Below are positions 19,925 to 29,014 of a stretch of 44,459 bases of DNA, piece after piece. The stretch is from positions 1 through 44,459 of the forward strand of contig PUOJ01000049.1 in assembly GCA_003552075.1 (NCBI GenBank). Reading direction: 5' to 3'. Origin of the DNA: Bacteroidales bacterium. GTDB lineage: Bacteria > Bacteroidota > Bacteroidia > Bacteroidales > UBA7960. Below the pieces are notes generated by a model. It was not told the DNA's origin and ran no database searches. It was given only the letters and a program-made list of their open reading frames with translations. The position numbers and the translations under genes were made by a program. The stretch's first letter is position 1, and every line of letters starts with the position of its first letter.

Positions 19925-20303
19925 CCAGATCATTGGGTTGGTCTTTGTGGTCATCGCGATAGGTGCCATTGTAAGTACTGTGTACAATGCAGACACCTAT
20001 GCCAGCTTTGCCGATGCCAGGGCCATGCCTGAGCGGGAGTTTCACATTATCGGAGAACTTGTTCCGGGTAAGCCGGTTGTGGAGGAGGTAACCGACAATA
20101 CCCTTACCCTGCGCTTTCATCTCGATGATGGTCATGGAGGGATTGCTGAGGTGCTCTATTTTGGTGGGAAACCGACTGATTTTGAACGTTCTGACGAAGT
20201 GGTGCTTATCGGCAGTTACCAGGAAGACATCTTCGTGGCCAGCAGCATCCTGCTGAAATGTCCTTCCAAATATAAACCTGATGGGGCAGGCCCCACGGAA
20301 TAA
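19908..20303 (+). CDS. ccmE: Cytochrome c maturation protein CcmE, Cys-type (CPSKY)
   Basis: Periplasmic heme chaperone anchored by one N-terminal helix (about residues 6-24). It has the OB-fold region typical of the family, including the FHIIGELVPGKPV and LRFHLDD segments. Classical CcmE binds heme covalently through a His in an HxxxY motif near the C terminus; here the same place reads CPSKY, Cys118 to Tyr122. A Cys-type CcmE is known from archaea and Desulfovibrio. The start may be ATG 19908 or ATG 19914, two codons later. ccmF does not follow; the next gene is convergent. Confidence 0.88.
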   Translation: MVMKRNQIIGLVFVVIAIGAIVSTVYNADTYASFADARAMPEREFHIIGELVPGKPVVEEVTDNTLTLRFHLDDGHGGIAEVLYFGGKPTDFERSDEVVLIGSYQEDIFVASSILLKCPSKYKPDGAGPTE

Positions 20304-20534
20304 CAGTATGAAGAGGCCACCTGTTTCGTTGCGAAAGCTTTGTGATTGGCAGATGATATTTCAGCTGCTTTTGGTGCCATGCAACTGAGCTGCATGAAGA
20401 GCCTGAACCCGACAGGGCAGGTTGTTTACTGTCCATGTAAACAGTAAAAAAGATCCGGTCACTGATTATTCAAGCAAGGATTTGAACATCCTCCTTTCAG
20501 GCGAACGCGAGGTGTAGTGGACATTGTGGCCGCT

Positions 20535-21467
20535 TTAACCGGAAAGCTTCTCCACGATCTCAGGAAGGCGCTTCATGATGGCGAGCTCTTTCATTTTTTC
20601 CCGGGCTTCCAGCACAGGTGATCCAAAATAGGTTTTGTTCCCTTCAAGTGATTTGGCAATGCCTGACTGGCCCAGGACAACGGCTCCCTTGCCAATGCGC
20701 AGGTCTTTCTGCACGCCAACCTGACCCCAGAGGATCACATCATCTTCTATGTTTACGCAACCTGCCACGCCTACCTGGGCTGCAAACAGACAATTTTTGC
20801 CAATGATGGTGTCGTGACCAACCATCACGAGGTTATCCAGCTTGGTTCCGGCACCGATGGTGGTAATGCCCGAGACACCCCTGTCGATCGTTGTGTTGGC
20901 ACCGATTTCCACATCATCGCCGATCTCCACATGTCCGCATGACTCCAACTTGTCGTAATGCTCCGGGCGGCGCTTGAAGTAAAAAGCATCCGCTCCAAGA
21001 ACGGCACCGGAGTGAATGATGACATTGTTTCCGATCACGGTGTGGTCGTTGATCGTGGCGTTTGCATGAATGATGCAATGGTCTCCGATCTTCACATTAT
21101 TGCCTATAAACACGCCTGGTTGTATAACCGTACCCTTTCCGATGCTGGCCGTAGGGCTGATCATGGCATCTGCAGCTTTAAAAGGACTGAACCTTTTAAT
21201 CAGGGAAACAAAGTCACGGAAGGGGTCATCAGAAAAAATAAGGGCCTTTCCGTTGGGAGAGGCCATTTTTTGATTGATGATGATGGTGGTGGCTGCTGAG
21301 TCCAGCGCTTTATTATAATATTTAGGATGATCCACAAACGTGACATCTCCCTTTTCGACCCTGTGAATCTCGTTGATCCCACTTACTGGCATCCCGGGGT
21401 CGCCTGCATATTCCGCATCTATGTACCCGGCTATCTCTTTAAGTGTTTTGTGTGGTGTAAGTTGCAT
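20535..21467 (-). CDS. LpxD-like UDP-3-O-acylglucosamine N-acyltransferase paralogue
   Basis: A 310-residue left-handed beta-helix acyltransferase with the LpxD domain order: an N-terminal uridine-binding-like region (about 1-95), then hexapeptide repeats from about 100 to 270, and a short helical end. The family catalytic His is kept in MVGHDTIIGKNC. It differs clearly from the other lpxD at 25251-26285. It begins 10 bases after efp and is probably cotranscribed with it. It may add a different acyl chain to lipid A or act on another UDP-sugar; the sequence does not decide. Confidence 0.85.
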   Translation of the reverse strand: MQLTPHKTLKEIAGYIDAEYAGDPGMPVSGINEIHRVEKGDVTFVDHPKYYNKALDSAATTIIINQKMASPNGKALIFSDDPFRDFVSLIKRFSPFKAADAMISPTASIGKGTVIQPGVFIGNNVKIGDHCIIHANATINDHTVIGNNVIIHSGAVLGADAFYFKRRPEHYDKLESCGHVEIGDDVEIGANTTIDRGVSGITTIGAGTKLDNLVMVGHDTIIGKNCLFAAQVGVAGCVNIEDDVILWGQVGVQKDLRIGKGAVVLGQSGIAKSLEGNKTYFGSPVLEAREKMKELAIMKRLPEIVEKLSG

Positions 21468-21477
21468 GGGATTGTGC

Positions 21478-22041
21478 TTATTTAACGCGTTCTGCGTATG
21501 ATTTGGTCCGTGTATCTACCTTGATCCGCTCACCGGTGTTGATGAAAAGGGGCACGTTAACCGTGGCGCCGGTTTCGACGGTGGCAGCTTTGAGGGTATT
21601 GGTAGCTGTATCTCCTTTTACGCCAGGCTCCGTGTAAGTGATCTCCATCTCAACAAATGGAGGAAGTTCACAGCTAAGTGGCGTTTCCGTATCCGCGTGG
21701 TAGCCCACTTCCACATCCTGCCCTTCTTTGAGCAATTCGGGCGCGTTGATGAGATGTTCCTCCATGCTGATCTGCTCAAAAGTGGTGGTATGCATGAAGT
21801 GATAACCAATGTCATCTTTGTATAGAAACTGGTAAGGTCTTCTCTCCACCCTGGCCGGGTTGATCTTATGCCCCGCATTGAAGGTGTGCTGCAATACTTT
21901 GCCGGTTTTCAGATTTTTCAGTTTGGTGCGCACGAATGCACCGCCCTTTCCGGGCTTTACGTGTTGAAACTCGACGACGACGTATAATTCGTTGTTCAGC
22001 TCCAGGCACAGGCCGTTACGAATGTCTGCTGTAGTTGCCAT
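21478..22041 (-). CDS. efp: Translation elongation factor P
   Basis: Relieves ribosome stalling at polyproline. The 187-residue length and three-domain layout are normal. The tip loop carries Lys32 in the context VKPGKGGAF, the position that is modified in many bacteria. The KOW-like N-terminal domain, the YQFLYKDD segment and the C-terminal [18 protein letters not shown] end are as expected. It sits downstream of the lipid A genes on the same strand but after a 376-base gap, so it may have its own promoter. Confidence 0.97.
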   Translation of the reverse strand: MATTADIRNGLCLELNNELYVVVEFQHVKPGKGGAFVRTKLKNLKTGKVLQHTFNAGHKINPARVERRPYQFLYKDDIGYHFMHTTTFEQISMEEHLINAPELLKEGQDVEVGYHADTETPLSCELPPFVEMEITYTEPGVKGDTATNTLKAATVETGATVNVPLFINTGERIKVDTRTKSYAERVK

Positions 22042-22417
22042 AGGTTGGTATTAAAGAAAAAACTAAATGACCCGGGATATGCAAAAAAGGACACATACAT
22101 CTATAATAATTGTATTGCATGGTGCATATGATTGTGCCAGGCTTGCAAAATGCCCGGTGTATCCTAATGTCATGTCAAGGCTGCTTTAGCTGGTCCAGGG
22201 CTTGATCTTTTTCCTCATCGCTGAAAATAAAGGCCTTACATAAATATTGCCCTGTGCGGCTCTCATTATTTGAGCCTAGTAACAATCTCTGCCACTTAAC
22301 CAATGTACTCGCATTGACACGACACTGGCGAATAAAAAATAACAAACAGATAAAAATTTGCACAAAAGTAATAAAAAAAAAGTCAGGCGCGAAAGAAAAA
22401 GCGGCCTGCGTAGATGC
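22042..22417. other. 376-base gap between the ABC ATPase and efp, with a possible coding remnant
   Basis: The gap holds no RNA gene or terminator that could be recognised. On the minus strand a 62-codon frame (22175-22363) reads like part of a helix-turn-helix protein, with RVNASTLVKWQRLL, and then an acidic helical end (SDEEKDQALDQLKQ). It might be a worn remnant of a transposase or other DNA-binding gene, or a chance frame; there is no evidence that it is expressed. A poly-A run lies at 22372-22381. Confidence 0.25.
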
Positions 22418-23029
22418 TTATATCTCTATAATTGTGTGCTTGCTGGGGTATTCTTCTATGTAGTGGTTGGATGCCACAATGATGGTTTTGTCATGGCAGT
22501 GGTTTTCAAGCAACTCCCTGTACCATTGCCGGGCTTCTGCATCGAGGCTGGAACAGGGCTCATCCAGGAGGAGGAGTTGGCTGTCGGGGATAAGCGCAAG
22601 GCAGAGCCTGACCCGTTGTTTCATGCCGGAAGAAAAATGCCTGATTGGCTTGCTGGCAGATGTTTCCAGCCCGCTGATGGCCATCATGTCCTGGGTTTCA
22701 ATCCCGGCAGGCAAACCTTTTAAGCGCCGGTGAAAATCGATCAGCTCCGGAAAGGTGAACTCTTCAGGCAACTCCACATAGGGCCCGGTGATGCTTACAT
22801 GCTGATAAATCTGATCAGGGTCGATGCGTTGCTTGCCTGTGTTCCATATGATCTGGCCGGCACTTGGGGTAAGGTGTCCGGAAAGCATGCGAATCATAGT
22901 GGATTTTCCGCTGCCATTCTTGCCTGCGATCACATAGCTCCCACCTGCACGGAATGTATGGGTGAAGCCTTTGAACACCCATCGGTAGCCGTATTTTTTG
23001 CCCACTTCCGCACAGCTTATGGCAATCAT
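22418..23029 (-). CDS. ABC transporter ATPase, CcmA-like
   Basis: A short stand-alone ABC ATPase of 203 residues. Walker A is GKNGSGKS at 36-43, the signature is FSSGMKQRV at 132-140, and Walker B with the catalytic Glu is LLLLDEP at 152-158. The short length, a signature of FSSGMKQR type and the lack of any fused domain resemble CcmA, the ATPase partner of CcmB. The window has ccmB, ccmC and ccmE at 18.4-20.3 kb but no ccmA there, so this gene could fill that role. It starts 10 bases after lpxA, so it shares the lipid A transcript. Another role, in envelope transport, cannot be ruled out. Confidence 0.8.
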   Translation of the reverse strand: MIAISCAEVGKKYGYRWVFKGFTHTFRAGGSYVIAGKNGSGKSTMIRMLSGHLTPSAGQIIWNTGKQRIDPDQIYQHVSITGPYVELPEEFTFPELIDFHRRLKGLPAGIETQDMMAISGLETSASKPIRHFSSGMKQRVRLCLALIPDSQLLLLDEPCSSLDAEARQWYRELLENHCHDKTIIVASNHYIEEYPSKHTIIEI

Positions 23030-23038
23030 TGCGAAAGC

Positions 23039-23827
23039 TTATTTTTCGTGGTAGCTATAGCCTTTCATGATCCCCCGGCTGGACTTGGAGATAAAGCTAA
23101 GGATCTCATCCCTCTCGGGCGATGCAGGCATCTCCGTTTCAATATAGGTTAATGCCTGGCTTACATTCAGGTTCTTGAGATAGATCACCCGGTAGATATC
23201 CTGAATTTCATTGATTTTGGCACTGTCAAACCCCCTGCGGCGCAGACCGATGGAGTTGATGCCCACAAAGGAGAGTGGGTCTCTGGCTGCTTTGGTGAAA
23301 GGTGGGACGTCTTTCCTGACGAGGGAGCCACCGGATACCATCACATGCGCACCAATATTTACGAACTGATGCACAGCAGATAAACCACCAAGGATGGCAA
23401 AATCATCAATGTTTATATGTCCTGCCAGGGTGGCTGCGTTGGCCAGTATACAGTTGTTGCCAATGTAGCAATCGTGTGCCACATGTACATAAGCCATCAG
23501 AAGGCAATTGTTGCCGATCACGGTTTTATTGCTTTCTTTGGTGCCCCTGTTGATGGTTACAAACTCCCGTATTGTGGTGTTGTCTCCAATTTCTACGGTG
23601 GTCTCCTCTCCGGCAAATTTGAGGTCCTGTGGGATGGCACTGATTACCGCACCGGGAAATATCCGGCAGTTTTTGCCGATTTTGGCTCCTTCCATAATGG
23701 TGACATTGGAACCTATCCAGGTGCCTTCTCCCACTTCCACATTTTTGTGAACGGTGACAAAAGGTTCGATTACGACATTTCTTGCAATTTTTGCCTGTGG
23801 GTGAACGTAAGCTAAAGGTTGGTTCAT
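23039..23827 (-). CDS. lpxA: UDP-N-acetylglucosamine O-acyltransferase
   Basis: First enzyme of lipid A synthesis; it transfers a 3-hydroxyacyl chain from acyl carrier protein to the 3-OH of UDP-GlcNAc. The 262-residue protein is a left-handed beta-helix of hexapeptide repeats followed by a helical C terminus. The catalytic His lies in AYVHVAHDC near residue 120. The gene begins 12 bases past the lpxC-fabZ stop and leads into the CcmA-like ATPase. Confidence 0.96.
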   Translation of the reverse strand: MNQPLAYVHPQAKIARNVVIEPFVTVHKNVEVGEGTWIGSNVTIMEGAKIGKNCRIFPGAVISAIPQDLKFAGEETTVEIGDNTTIREFVTINRGTKESNKTVIGNNCLLMAYVHVAHDCYIGNNCILANAATLAGHINIDDFAILGGLSAVHQFVNIGAHVMVSGGSLVRKDVPPFTKAARDPLSFVGINSIGLRRRGFDSAKINEIQDIYRVIYLKNLNVSQALTYIETEMPASPERDEILSFISKSSRGIMKGYSYHEK

Positions 23828-23839
23828 CTGCTCTGCTGT

Positions 23840-25234
23840 TTATTGATTTTTCCCAATTTGTGCCATCATCTCGGCTTCCATTACCACATTGCTTCCTACA
23901 TAGGCAATGCCCTTCATGTGGCAAATGCCGCGCCTTACCGGACTTACCAGGTTCATTTTAAACACCAGCGTGTCTCCGGGGATTACTTTCTGTTTAAAGC
24001 GTACATTGTCAATCTTGAGGAAGTATGTGGAATAGTTTTCGGGGTCATCTACCGTTGACAACACGAGTATGCCGCCTGCCTGTGCCATGGCTTCCACCTG
24101 GAGCACGCCGGGCATGATGGGCTCATCAGGGAAATGGCCCACAAAGAAGGGCTCATTCATACTGACATTTTTTACGGCTACCACAGAGGAGTCGGTCACC
24201 TCTATGATCTTGTCAACCAGCAGGAAGGGTGGCCTGTGTGGAAGCATTCGCCGGATGTCATTGATGTCATACGCAGGCTCCGTCTTCGGATCGTAAACCG
24301 GGATCTGCTCCTGTTCAACCCGCTTTTTGATCTGTTTTTGCAGGTGCTTGGCAAAAAGCACATTGGAAGCGTGGCCTGGCTTGGATGCGATGATATGGCC
24401 CTTGATCGGCTTTCCTGTAAGCGTCAGGTCGCCCACAATGTCCAGCAGTTTGTGCCGCGCAGGTTCATTATGAAAGCTCAGCTCCAGGTTGTTGAGAATG
24501 CCTTCTTCCCGCACTTCTACGGTGGGTTGGTCAAAGACACCGGCTAGCCTGTCCAGCTCCTGTTGCTTGACAGCTCTGTCAACAAAAACGATGGCATTGC
24601 TCAGGTCGCCACCCTTGATGAGGTTCTGGTTGAGGAGGTATTCCAGCTCGTGCAGGAATACGAAAGTGCGGCAGCCTGCGATCTCTTCGCTAAACTCTCG
24701 AATGCTCCTGATGCTGGCGTATTGGTGCCCCAGCACCTTCGACTGATAATCGATCATGCAGGTGATCCGGTACTCGTCGGAAGGCAGTGCGATGATCTCG
24801 CAATCTTTTTCTTCGTGATAGAAGCGTATCGGCTCCCGGATCTCAAAATAGTCGCGGAAAGCCTCCTGTTCAATCACTCCGGCCTGTGCTATGGCTTCTG
24901 TATAATACTTGCTGCTGCCGTCGAGGATGGGGGTTTCTGAGCAGTCGACCTCGATGATTGCATTGTCGATGCCTGCTCCGGTCAGTGCTGCCAGCGCATG
25001 CTCCACGGTAGCCATGCGCATGCCATCCTTCTCCAGGGATGTGCCTCGTGCCGTTTCGGACACCAGCCTGGCATCCGCTTCAATAAAGGCTTCTTCACCA
25101 ATATCCTTACGTAAAAAACGAATGCCTGCGTCAACGGGCGCAGGCTTTATGGTCAATGTCACTTTTTTTCCGGTGTGCAAGCCGTGCCCCTCTACTGTGG
25201 CCGGCTGCCTGATTGTTTTCTGTTTTTCATCCAT
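23840..25234 (-). CDS. lpxC/fabZ: Bifunctional UDP-3-O-acyl-GlcNAc deacetylase / 3-hydroxyacyl-ACP dehydratase
   Basis: A natural fusion known in Bacteroidota. Residues 1 to about 310 are LpxC, the zinc deacetylase that commits lipid A synthesis; metal and catalytic positions appear in TVEHALAAL, in [11 protein letters not shown] and in GHASN. Residues from about 320 to 464 are FabZ, with the catalytic His in [20 protein letters not shown] and the Glu in the same segment. The start is ATG 25234 ([10 protein letters not shown]), which fits the LpxC N terminus; the open frame extends 19 codons further upstream but would overlap the lpxD end. lpxD precedes it by 16 bases. Confidence 0.95.
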   Translation of the reverse strand: MDEKQKTIRQPATVEGHGLHTGKKVTLTIKPAPVDAGIRFLRKDIGEEAFIEADARLVSETARGTSLEKDGMRMATVEHALAALTGAGIDNAIIEVDCSETPILDGSSKYYTEAIAQAGVIEQEAFRDYFEIREPIRFYHEEKDCEIIALPSDEYRITCMIDYQSKVLGHQYASIRSIREFSEEIAGCRTFVFLHELEYLLNQNLIKGGDLSNAIVFVDRAVKQQELDRLAGVFDQPTVEVREEGILNNLELSFHNEPARHKLLDIVGDLTLTGKPIKGHIIASKPGHASNVLFAKHLQKQIKKRVEQEQIPVYDPKTEPAYDINDIRRMLPHRPPFLLVDKIIEVTDSSVVAVKNVSMNEPFFVGHFPDEPIMPGVLQVEAMAQAGGILVLSTVDDPENYSTYFLKIDNVRFKQKVIPGDTLVFKMNLVSPVRRGICHMKGIAYVGSNVVMEAEMMAQIGKNQ

Positions 25235-25250
25235 AACAAAGCTGTTTGAA

Positions 25251-26285
25251 TTATTTGGAGCGCAGGTCCTGCACCTCTCTCTCCAGTTCATCTATGCGCT
25301 TGACAAGCTTTTCAAAATTGCGGAAATAGATAAATGCTTTACGGTATTGCGACGCCTCCATGGCCGGCGACCCCATGATGATCTGTCCATCCTTGATGTT
25401 GGAAGGCACGCCTGCCTGGGCAGCCATTTTTACATCATCGCCCACGGTAAGGTGTCCGCTGATACCCGCTTGGCCTCCAATCATGCAATTTTTTCCGATC
25501 TTGGAAGACCCTGCCACCCCGCATTGGGCAGCCATCACGGTGTTCTCCCCAATGACTACGTTGTGGCCGATCTGGATCAGGTTGTCGAGCTTTACACCTC
25601 TCTTGATTATGGTAGAGCCAAGGGTGGCCCTGTCAATGGTTGTCCCGGCACCTATCTCTACCAGGTCTTCAATGATCACATTGCCAATCTGGGCTACCTT
25701 CTTGTAATTGTTATCGGTTTGCGGGGCAAAGCCAAAGCCATCCGCACCAATCACTGCATTGGCATGAATGGTGCAGTCCGAACCGATGCGCGAACTTTCA
25801 TAAATACGTACACCACTGTATATTGTGGTGTCATCACCGATGTGTACATGGTCTCCAATGGTCACGTGGGGATAGATCTTCACGTTTTTTCCTACTTCCA
25901 CATGTTCGCCAATCACAGCAAACTCTCCTATGTAGGCATCCTTACCTATTGTGGCAGTGTCAGCAATAAATGCGGAATCCGAAATGCCCTTCTTCTGGGG
26001 TAAACTGTTTTTATATAACTCTAACAGCTGTGCAAGTGCACCGTAAGGGTCTTTCACCCTGATCAATGTGCTGTTGACTGGCTTTTCAGGCTGGAAGTCC
26101 TCCCTGACAAGCACGATGGATGCTTTTGTGGTGTAAATGTGGGGGGTATATGCCGGGTTAGCCAAAAAAGTCATGGTGCCCGCCGTTGCTTCTTCAATCT
26201 TAGCTAATTGCGACACCTTCACCTCTGCATCTCCCTCTAATTTTCCCTGAAGGAAATCGGCAATCTGTCTGGCTGAATACTCCAT
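25251..26285 (-). CDS. lpxD: UDP-3-O-(3-hydroxyacyl)glucosamine N-acyltransferase
   Basis: Third enzyme of lipid A synthesis; it adds the second hydroxyacyl chain to the amine of UDP-3-O-acyl-glucosamine. The 344-residue length is the family norm. The N-terminal domain (about 1-100) is followed by a long run of hexapeptide repeats with GADGFGFAP near 180 and the catalytic His in [12 protein letters not shown] near 240. A C-terminal helix (ELEREVQDL) supports trimer packing. It is the first gene of the minus-strand lipid A cluster and is divergent from porX. Confidence 0.96.
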   Translation of the reverse strand: MEYSARQIADFLQGKLEGDAEVKVSQLAKIEEATAGTMTFLANPAYTPHIYTTKASIVLVREDFQPEKPVNSTLIRVKDPYGALAQLLELYKNSLPQKKGISDSAFIADTATIGKDAYIGEFAVIGEHVEVGKNVKIYPHVTIGDHVHIGDDTTIYSGVRIYESSRIGSDCTIHANAVIGADGFGFAPQTDNNYKKVAQIGNVIIEDLVEIGAGTTIDRATLGSTIIKRGVKLDNLIQIGHNVVIGENTVMAAQCGVAGSSKIGKNCMIGGQAGISGHLTVGDDVKMAAQAGVPSNIKDGQIIMGSPAMEASQYRKAFIYFRNFEKLVKRIDELEREVQDLRSK

Positions 26286-26453
26286 TCAATTAATGCTTGG
26301 GTTAAATGCGGCCGCAAGTTACCAATATTTGCCTATATGGCCAAAAAGATTTTTTCGACTGACCCGCAGGCTCTCCATCAACCTGCATGAATCACATGAG
26401 CTAATTTCAGATTTTTTGGCAAGCAGGCAAAATAAAGTTCACCTTTTTTTGGT

Positions 26454-26461
26454 TACATTTG
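26454..26461 (+). promoter_or_regulatory. Candidate -7 box of porX
   Basis: TACATTTG fully matches TAnnTTTG and lies 25 bases before the porX start, in the divergent 201-base gap with lpxD. No well-spaced -33 TTTG was found. Confidence 0.5.
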
Positions 26462-26486
26462 CTGAGGACCGCTAAATTTACTCCCT

Positions 26487-28040
26487 ATGACAAATGCGAA
26501 AATTCTTTGGGCAGATGATGAAATAGATCTTTTAAAACCACATATCCTTTTTCTCAGGGAAAAAGGTTACGACGTGGCTACAACCAACAGCGGCTCCGAA
26601 GCACTCGACCTGATAGAAGACAACTCCTTTGACATTATCTTCCTCGATGAAAACATGCCTGGTCTTACTGGGGTGGAGACCCTCGGCAAGATCAAAAGCA
26701 AATACCCGGGGCTGCCGGTGGTGATGATCACCAAGAGTGAGGAAGAAGCCATCATGAATGAAGCCATAGGCAGCAATATTTCAGATTACCTCATCAAGCC
26801 GGTAAACCCTAACCAGATCCTGCTGGCACTCAAAAAAAATCTCGAAAATCGCAAGCTGGTCAGCGAAAAAACGTCGATGTCATATCAACAGGAATTCCGG
26901 CAAATCGGGATGAGCCTTTCTCCATCGCTCGACTTCGAAGAGTGGAAAGACATCTACCGGAAGCTGGTATACTGGGAGCTGGAACTGACCAAGTCGCACG
27001 ACGAAAGCTTGCGCGACATCTTCCTGCAGCAAAAAGCCGAAGCAAACAACGTATTTTGCAGATTCGTTGAAGATCATTACGTGGACTGGCTCAAAGGAAG
27101 TGCGGATACAAAACCGGTATTGTCTCACACCGTCTTCCGTGAAAAGTGTCTGCCGCTGATCAGGGAGGAGAAACAGGTCTTCCTCATCCTGATTGACAAC
27201 CTCCGATTTGATCAATGGAAGGTGATCCAGCCAAAACTTGAGGAAATATACCGCGTGGCAGTTGAAGATGTGTATTGCAGCTCCCTTCCCACTGCTACCC
27301 AGTACGCACGCAATGCTTTTTTTGCCGGGTTGTTGCCAGGGGAGATCCAGAAAAGATTCCCGCAATACTGGGTGCGCGAGTCGGATGAAGGTGCCAGAAA
27401 CCAATATGAGTCTGAATTGCTGGCTGAACAGATCAAGCGTTTCGGCGGTGGGGTGCCTTTCAACTACCATAAAATACTAAACCTTACCGCCGGCAGAAAA
27501 CTGCTGGGCAATTTGAGCAATTATATTGGGCAGAAGCTGAATGTGCTCGTGTACAATTTTGTTGACATGCTGTCTCACTCACGGACGGAGATGGAAGTGA
27601 TCAAGGAACTCGCTGAAACCGAAGCGGCCTATCGCTCCATCACCCAAAGCTGGTTTGACCATTCGCCCTTGCTGGAAATCATTCGCAAACTGGGTGAAAA
27701 GCAAATTCCGATCATCCTCACCACTGACCACGGCTCCATCCTTGTCCACCATCCCACCAAAGTGGTTGGAGACAAAAACACCAATACCACCCTCCGTTAC
27801 AAAACAGGGAAAAACCTTCAGTATGATCCGGATGAGGTTTTTGAGGTTAAAAATCCGGCTGATGCCTACCTGCCAAAGGATCATGTAAGTGCAAACTTCA
27901 TCTTCGCAAAGGAAAACCACTTTTTTGTTTATCCCAACAATTATAATTACTTTGTGAACTATTACCGGAATACGTTTCAGCATGGCGGGGTGTCAATGGA
28001 TGAGATGCTTATTCCATTTGTATATCTGAAACCACGATAG
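26487..28040 (+). CDS. porX: Response regulator with PglZ phosphatase domain, PorX
   Basis: Regulator of the type IX secretion system and gliding in Bacteroidota. The N-terminal receiver domain has its phospho-acceptor Asp54 in IFLDENMPG, with a KP motif at DYLIKPVNP. A helical linker (about 125-200) leads to the PglZ domain of the alkaline phosphatase superfamily: metal-binding Asp in LIDNLRFDQW, the likely nucleophile Thr in SSLPTATQYAR, and TTDHGSI near the end. PorX is known as a zinc-dependent phosphodiesterase acting on oligonucleotides. The partner kinase PorY and the secretion genes are not in the window. tsaE follows. Confidence 0.93.
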   Translation: MTNAKILWADDEIDLLKPHILFLREKGYDVATTNSGSEALDLIEDNSFDIIFLDENMPGLTGVETLGKIKSKYPGLPVVMITKSEEEAIMNEAIGSNISDYLIKPVNPNQILLALKKNLENRKLVSEKTSMSYQQEFRQIGMSLSPSLDFEEWKDIYRKLVYWELELTKSHDESLRDIFLQQKAEANNVFCRFVEDHYVDWLKGSADTKPVLSHTVFREKCLPLIREEKQVFLILIDNLRFDQWKVIQPKLEEIYRVAVEDVYCSSLPTATQYARNAFFAGLLPGEIQKRFPQYWVRESDEGARNQYESELLAEQIKRFGGGVPFNYHKILNLTAGRKLLGNLSNYIGQKLNVLVYNFVDMLSHSRTEMEVIKELAETEAAYRSITQSWFDHSPLLEIIRKLGEKQIPIILTTDHGSILVHHPTKVVGDKNTNTTLRYKTGKNLQYDPDEVFEVKNPADAYLPKDHVSANFIFAKENHFFVYPNNYNYFVNYYRNTFQHGGVSMDEMLIPFVYLKPR

Positions 28041-28219
28041 TTAATTGCCGCAGCTCCCGTGCTGTTGCCGGTTCATTCAGGGATTCGTCAGGACAGCACT
28101 TGTACAAAAGTGACCTGTGCATAGTGCACCGGGTGCTGACCATTGCGCGCTTTGACCGGGCCGCCCTGACGCAGCTGGCCAGTACCCGGTGGCAGCGCCC
28201 CGGGTTAATTGATTAAGAC

Positions 28220-28657
28220 ATGAAGCAGAAAGGAGCCACAAGACAGAAGCAACGCTACCGGATAACCCACGTGGATCAATTGCAGGAAGCCGCGAGGGCA
28301 CTCCTCGAGAGCTACCCAGGATCGAAGATATTTGCTTTTTACGGACCGATGGGCGTGGGTAAGACCACGATAATCAAAGCCATATGTTTACAACTGGGGG
28401 TAAGCGACCTGGTCAGCAGTCCCAGTTTCCCGATTGTGAACCATTACATATCTGATCAGGGTGATCCGGTCTATCATTTTGACTTTTACCGCATCAGCAA
28501 GCAGGAAGAAGTTTATGACCTGGGCTATGAGGATTATTTTTATTCGGGCAATTACTGTTTGATTGAGTGGCCCGAAAAGGTGGAGTCGCTCCTGCCTGAA
28601 GATACTGTGGTTGTCGACATGCAGATGGATGGTGAAGGACGCATAATATCCTTTTGA
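28220..28657 (+). CDS. tsaE: tRNA threonylcarbamoyladenosine biosynthesis ATPase TsaE
   Basis: ATPase of the TsaBDE complex, which places threonylcarbamoyl on A37 of ANN-decoding tRNAs. The 145-residue protein carries the P-loop GPMGVGKTT at 42-50 and the family segments SPSFPIVN, YHFDFYRI and LIEWPEK. An N-terminal extension of about ten polar residues is unremarkable. It lies between porX and ald, an order that recurs in Bacteroidota as far as I recall. Confidence 0.95.
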   Translation: MKQKGATRQKQRYRITHVDQLQEAARALLESYPGSKIFAFYGPMGVGKTTIIKAICLQLGVSDLVSSPSFPIVNHYISDQGDPVYHFDFYRISKQEEVYDLGYEDYFYSGNYCLIEWPEKVESLLPEDTVVVDMQMDGEGRIISF

Positions 28658-29014
28658 TTTTCTGAGTCTTAACACAGGCTTGCCTCCTCTTTGTAAAGAT
28701 TCCTGGCTGTTTTACCAACCTTTGCATCACCTGCTGTCTACTAAGCCACTGATTCCCCTGCTTACATTCTCATCATCTGAACCCCGGTTGTTTTCCTGTT
28801 GGGTGCTTTCTCTGCATAACCTTTTGCGGAAAAATCTGCTCAAAAGTGGCAATTTCCCATTGAATTCACTAACTTTGATATGCCTGTGCGCAAAGCAAGT
28901 GGAAAAACCCATTGGAAACCTCTTTCAGGGGGAATTGCATGGCTTTTCCAGCTTGTGTATTTCCTGTTTTCATGGGATGCGGATATGGCTGCACTAATCC
29001 ATTAACAAAACAGC
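28658..29014. other. 357-base gap between tsaE and ald
   Basis: The only feature seen is a full -7 match, TAACTTTG at 28870-28877, about 140 bases before ald, without a proper -33. An open frame of 105 codons on the plus strand (28680-28997) has a biased, Leu/Ser/Cys-rich composition without any family resemblance and is not called. Confidence 0.4.

Noticed and set aside
20425-20450. Hairpin TTTACTGT/ACAGTAAA between ccmE and the LpxD paralogue as a terminator
   Set aside because: The stem is AT-rich and is followed by A on the plus strand and lacks a T tract on the minus strand.
24909-26003. Plus-strand frame of 364 codons over lpxD and lpxC
   Set aside because: It is a shadow of the hexapeptide-repeat coding sequence on the other strand, with no family resemblance.
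28680-28997. Plus-strand 105-codon frame between tsaE and ald
   Set aside because: Its composition is biased, it has no recognisable motif, and a -7 box for ald lies inside it.
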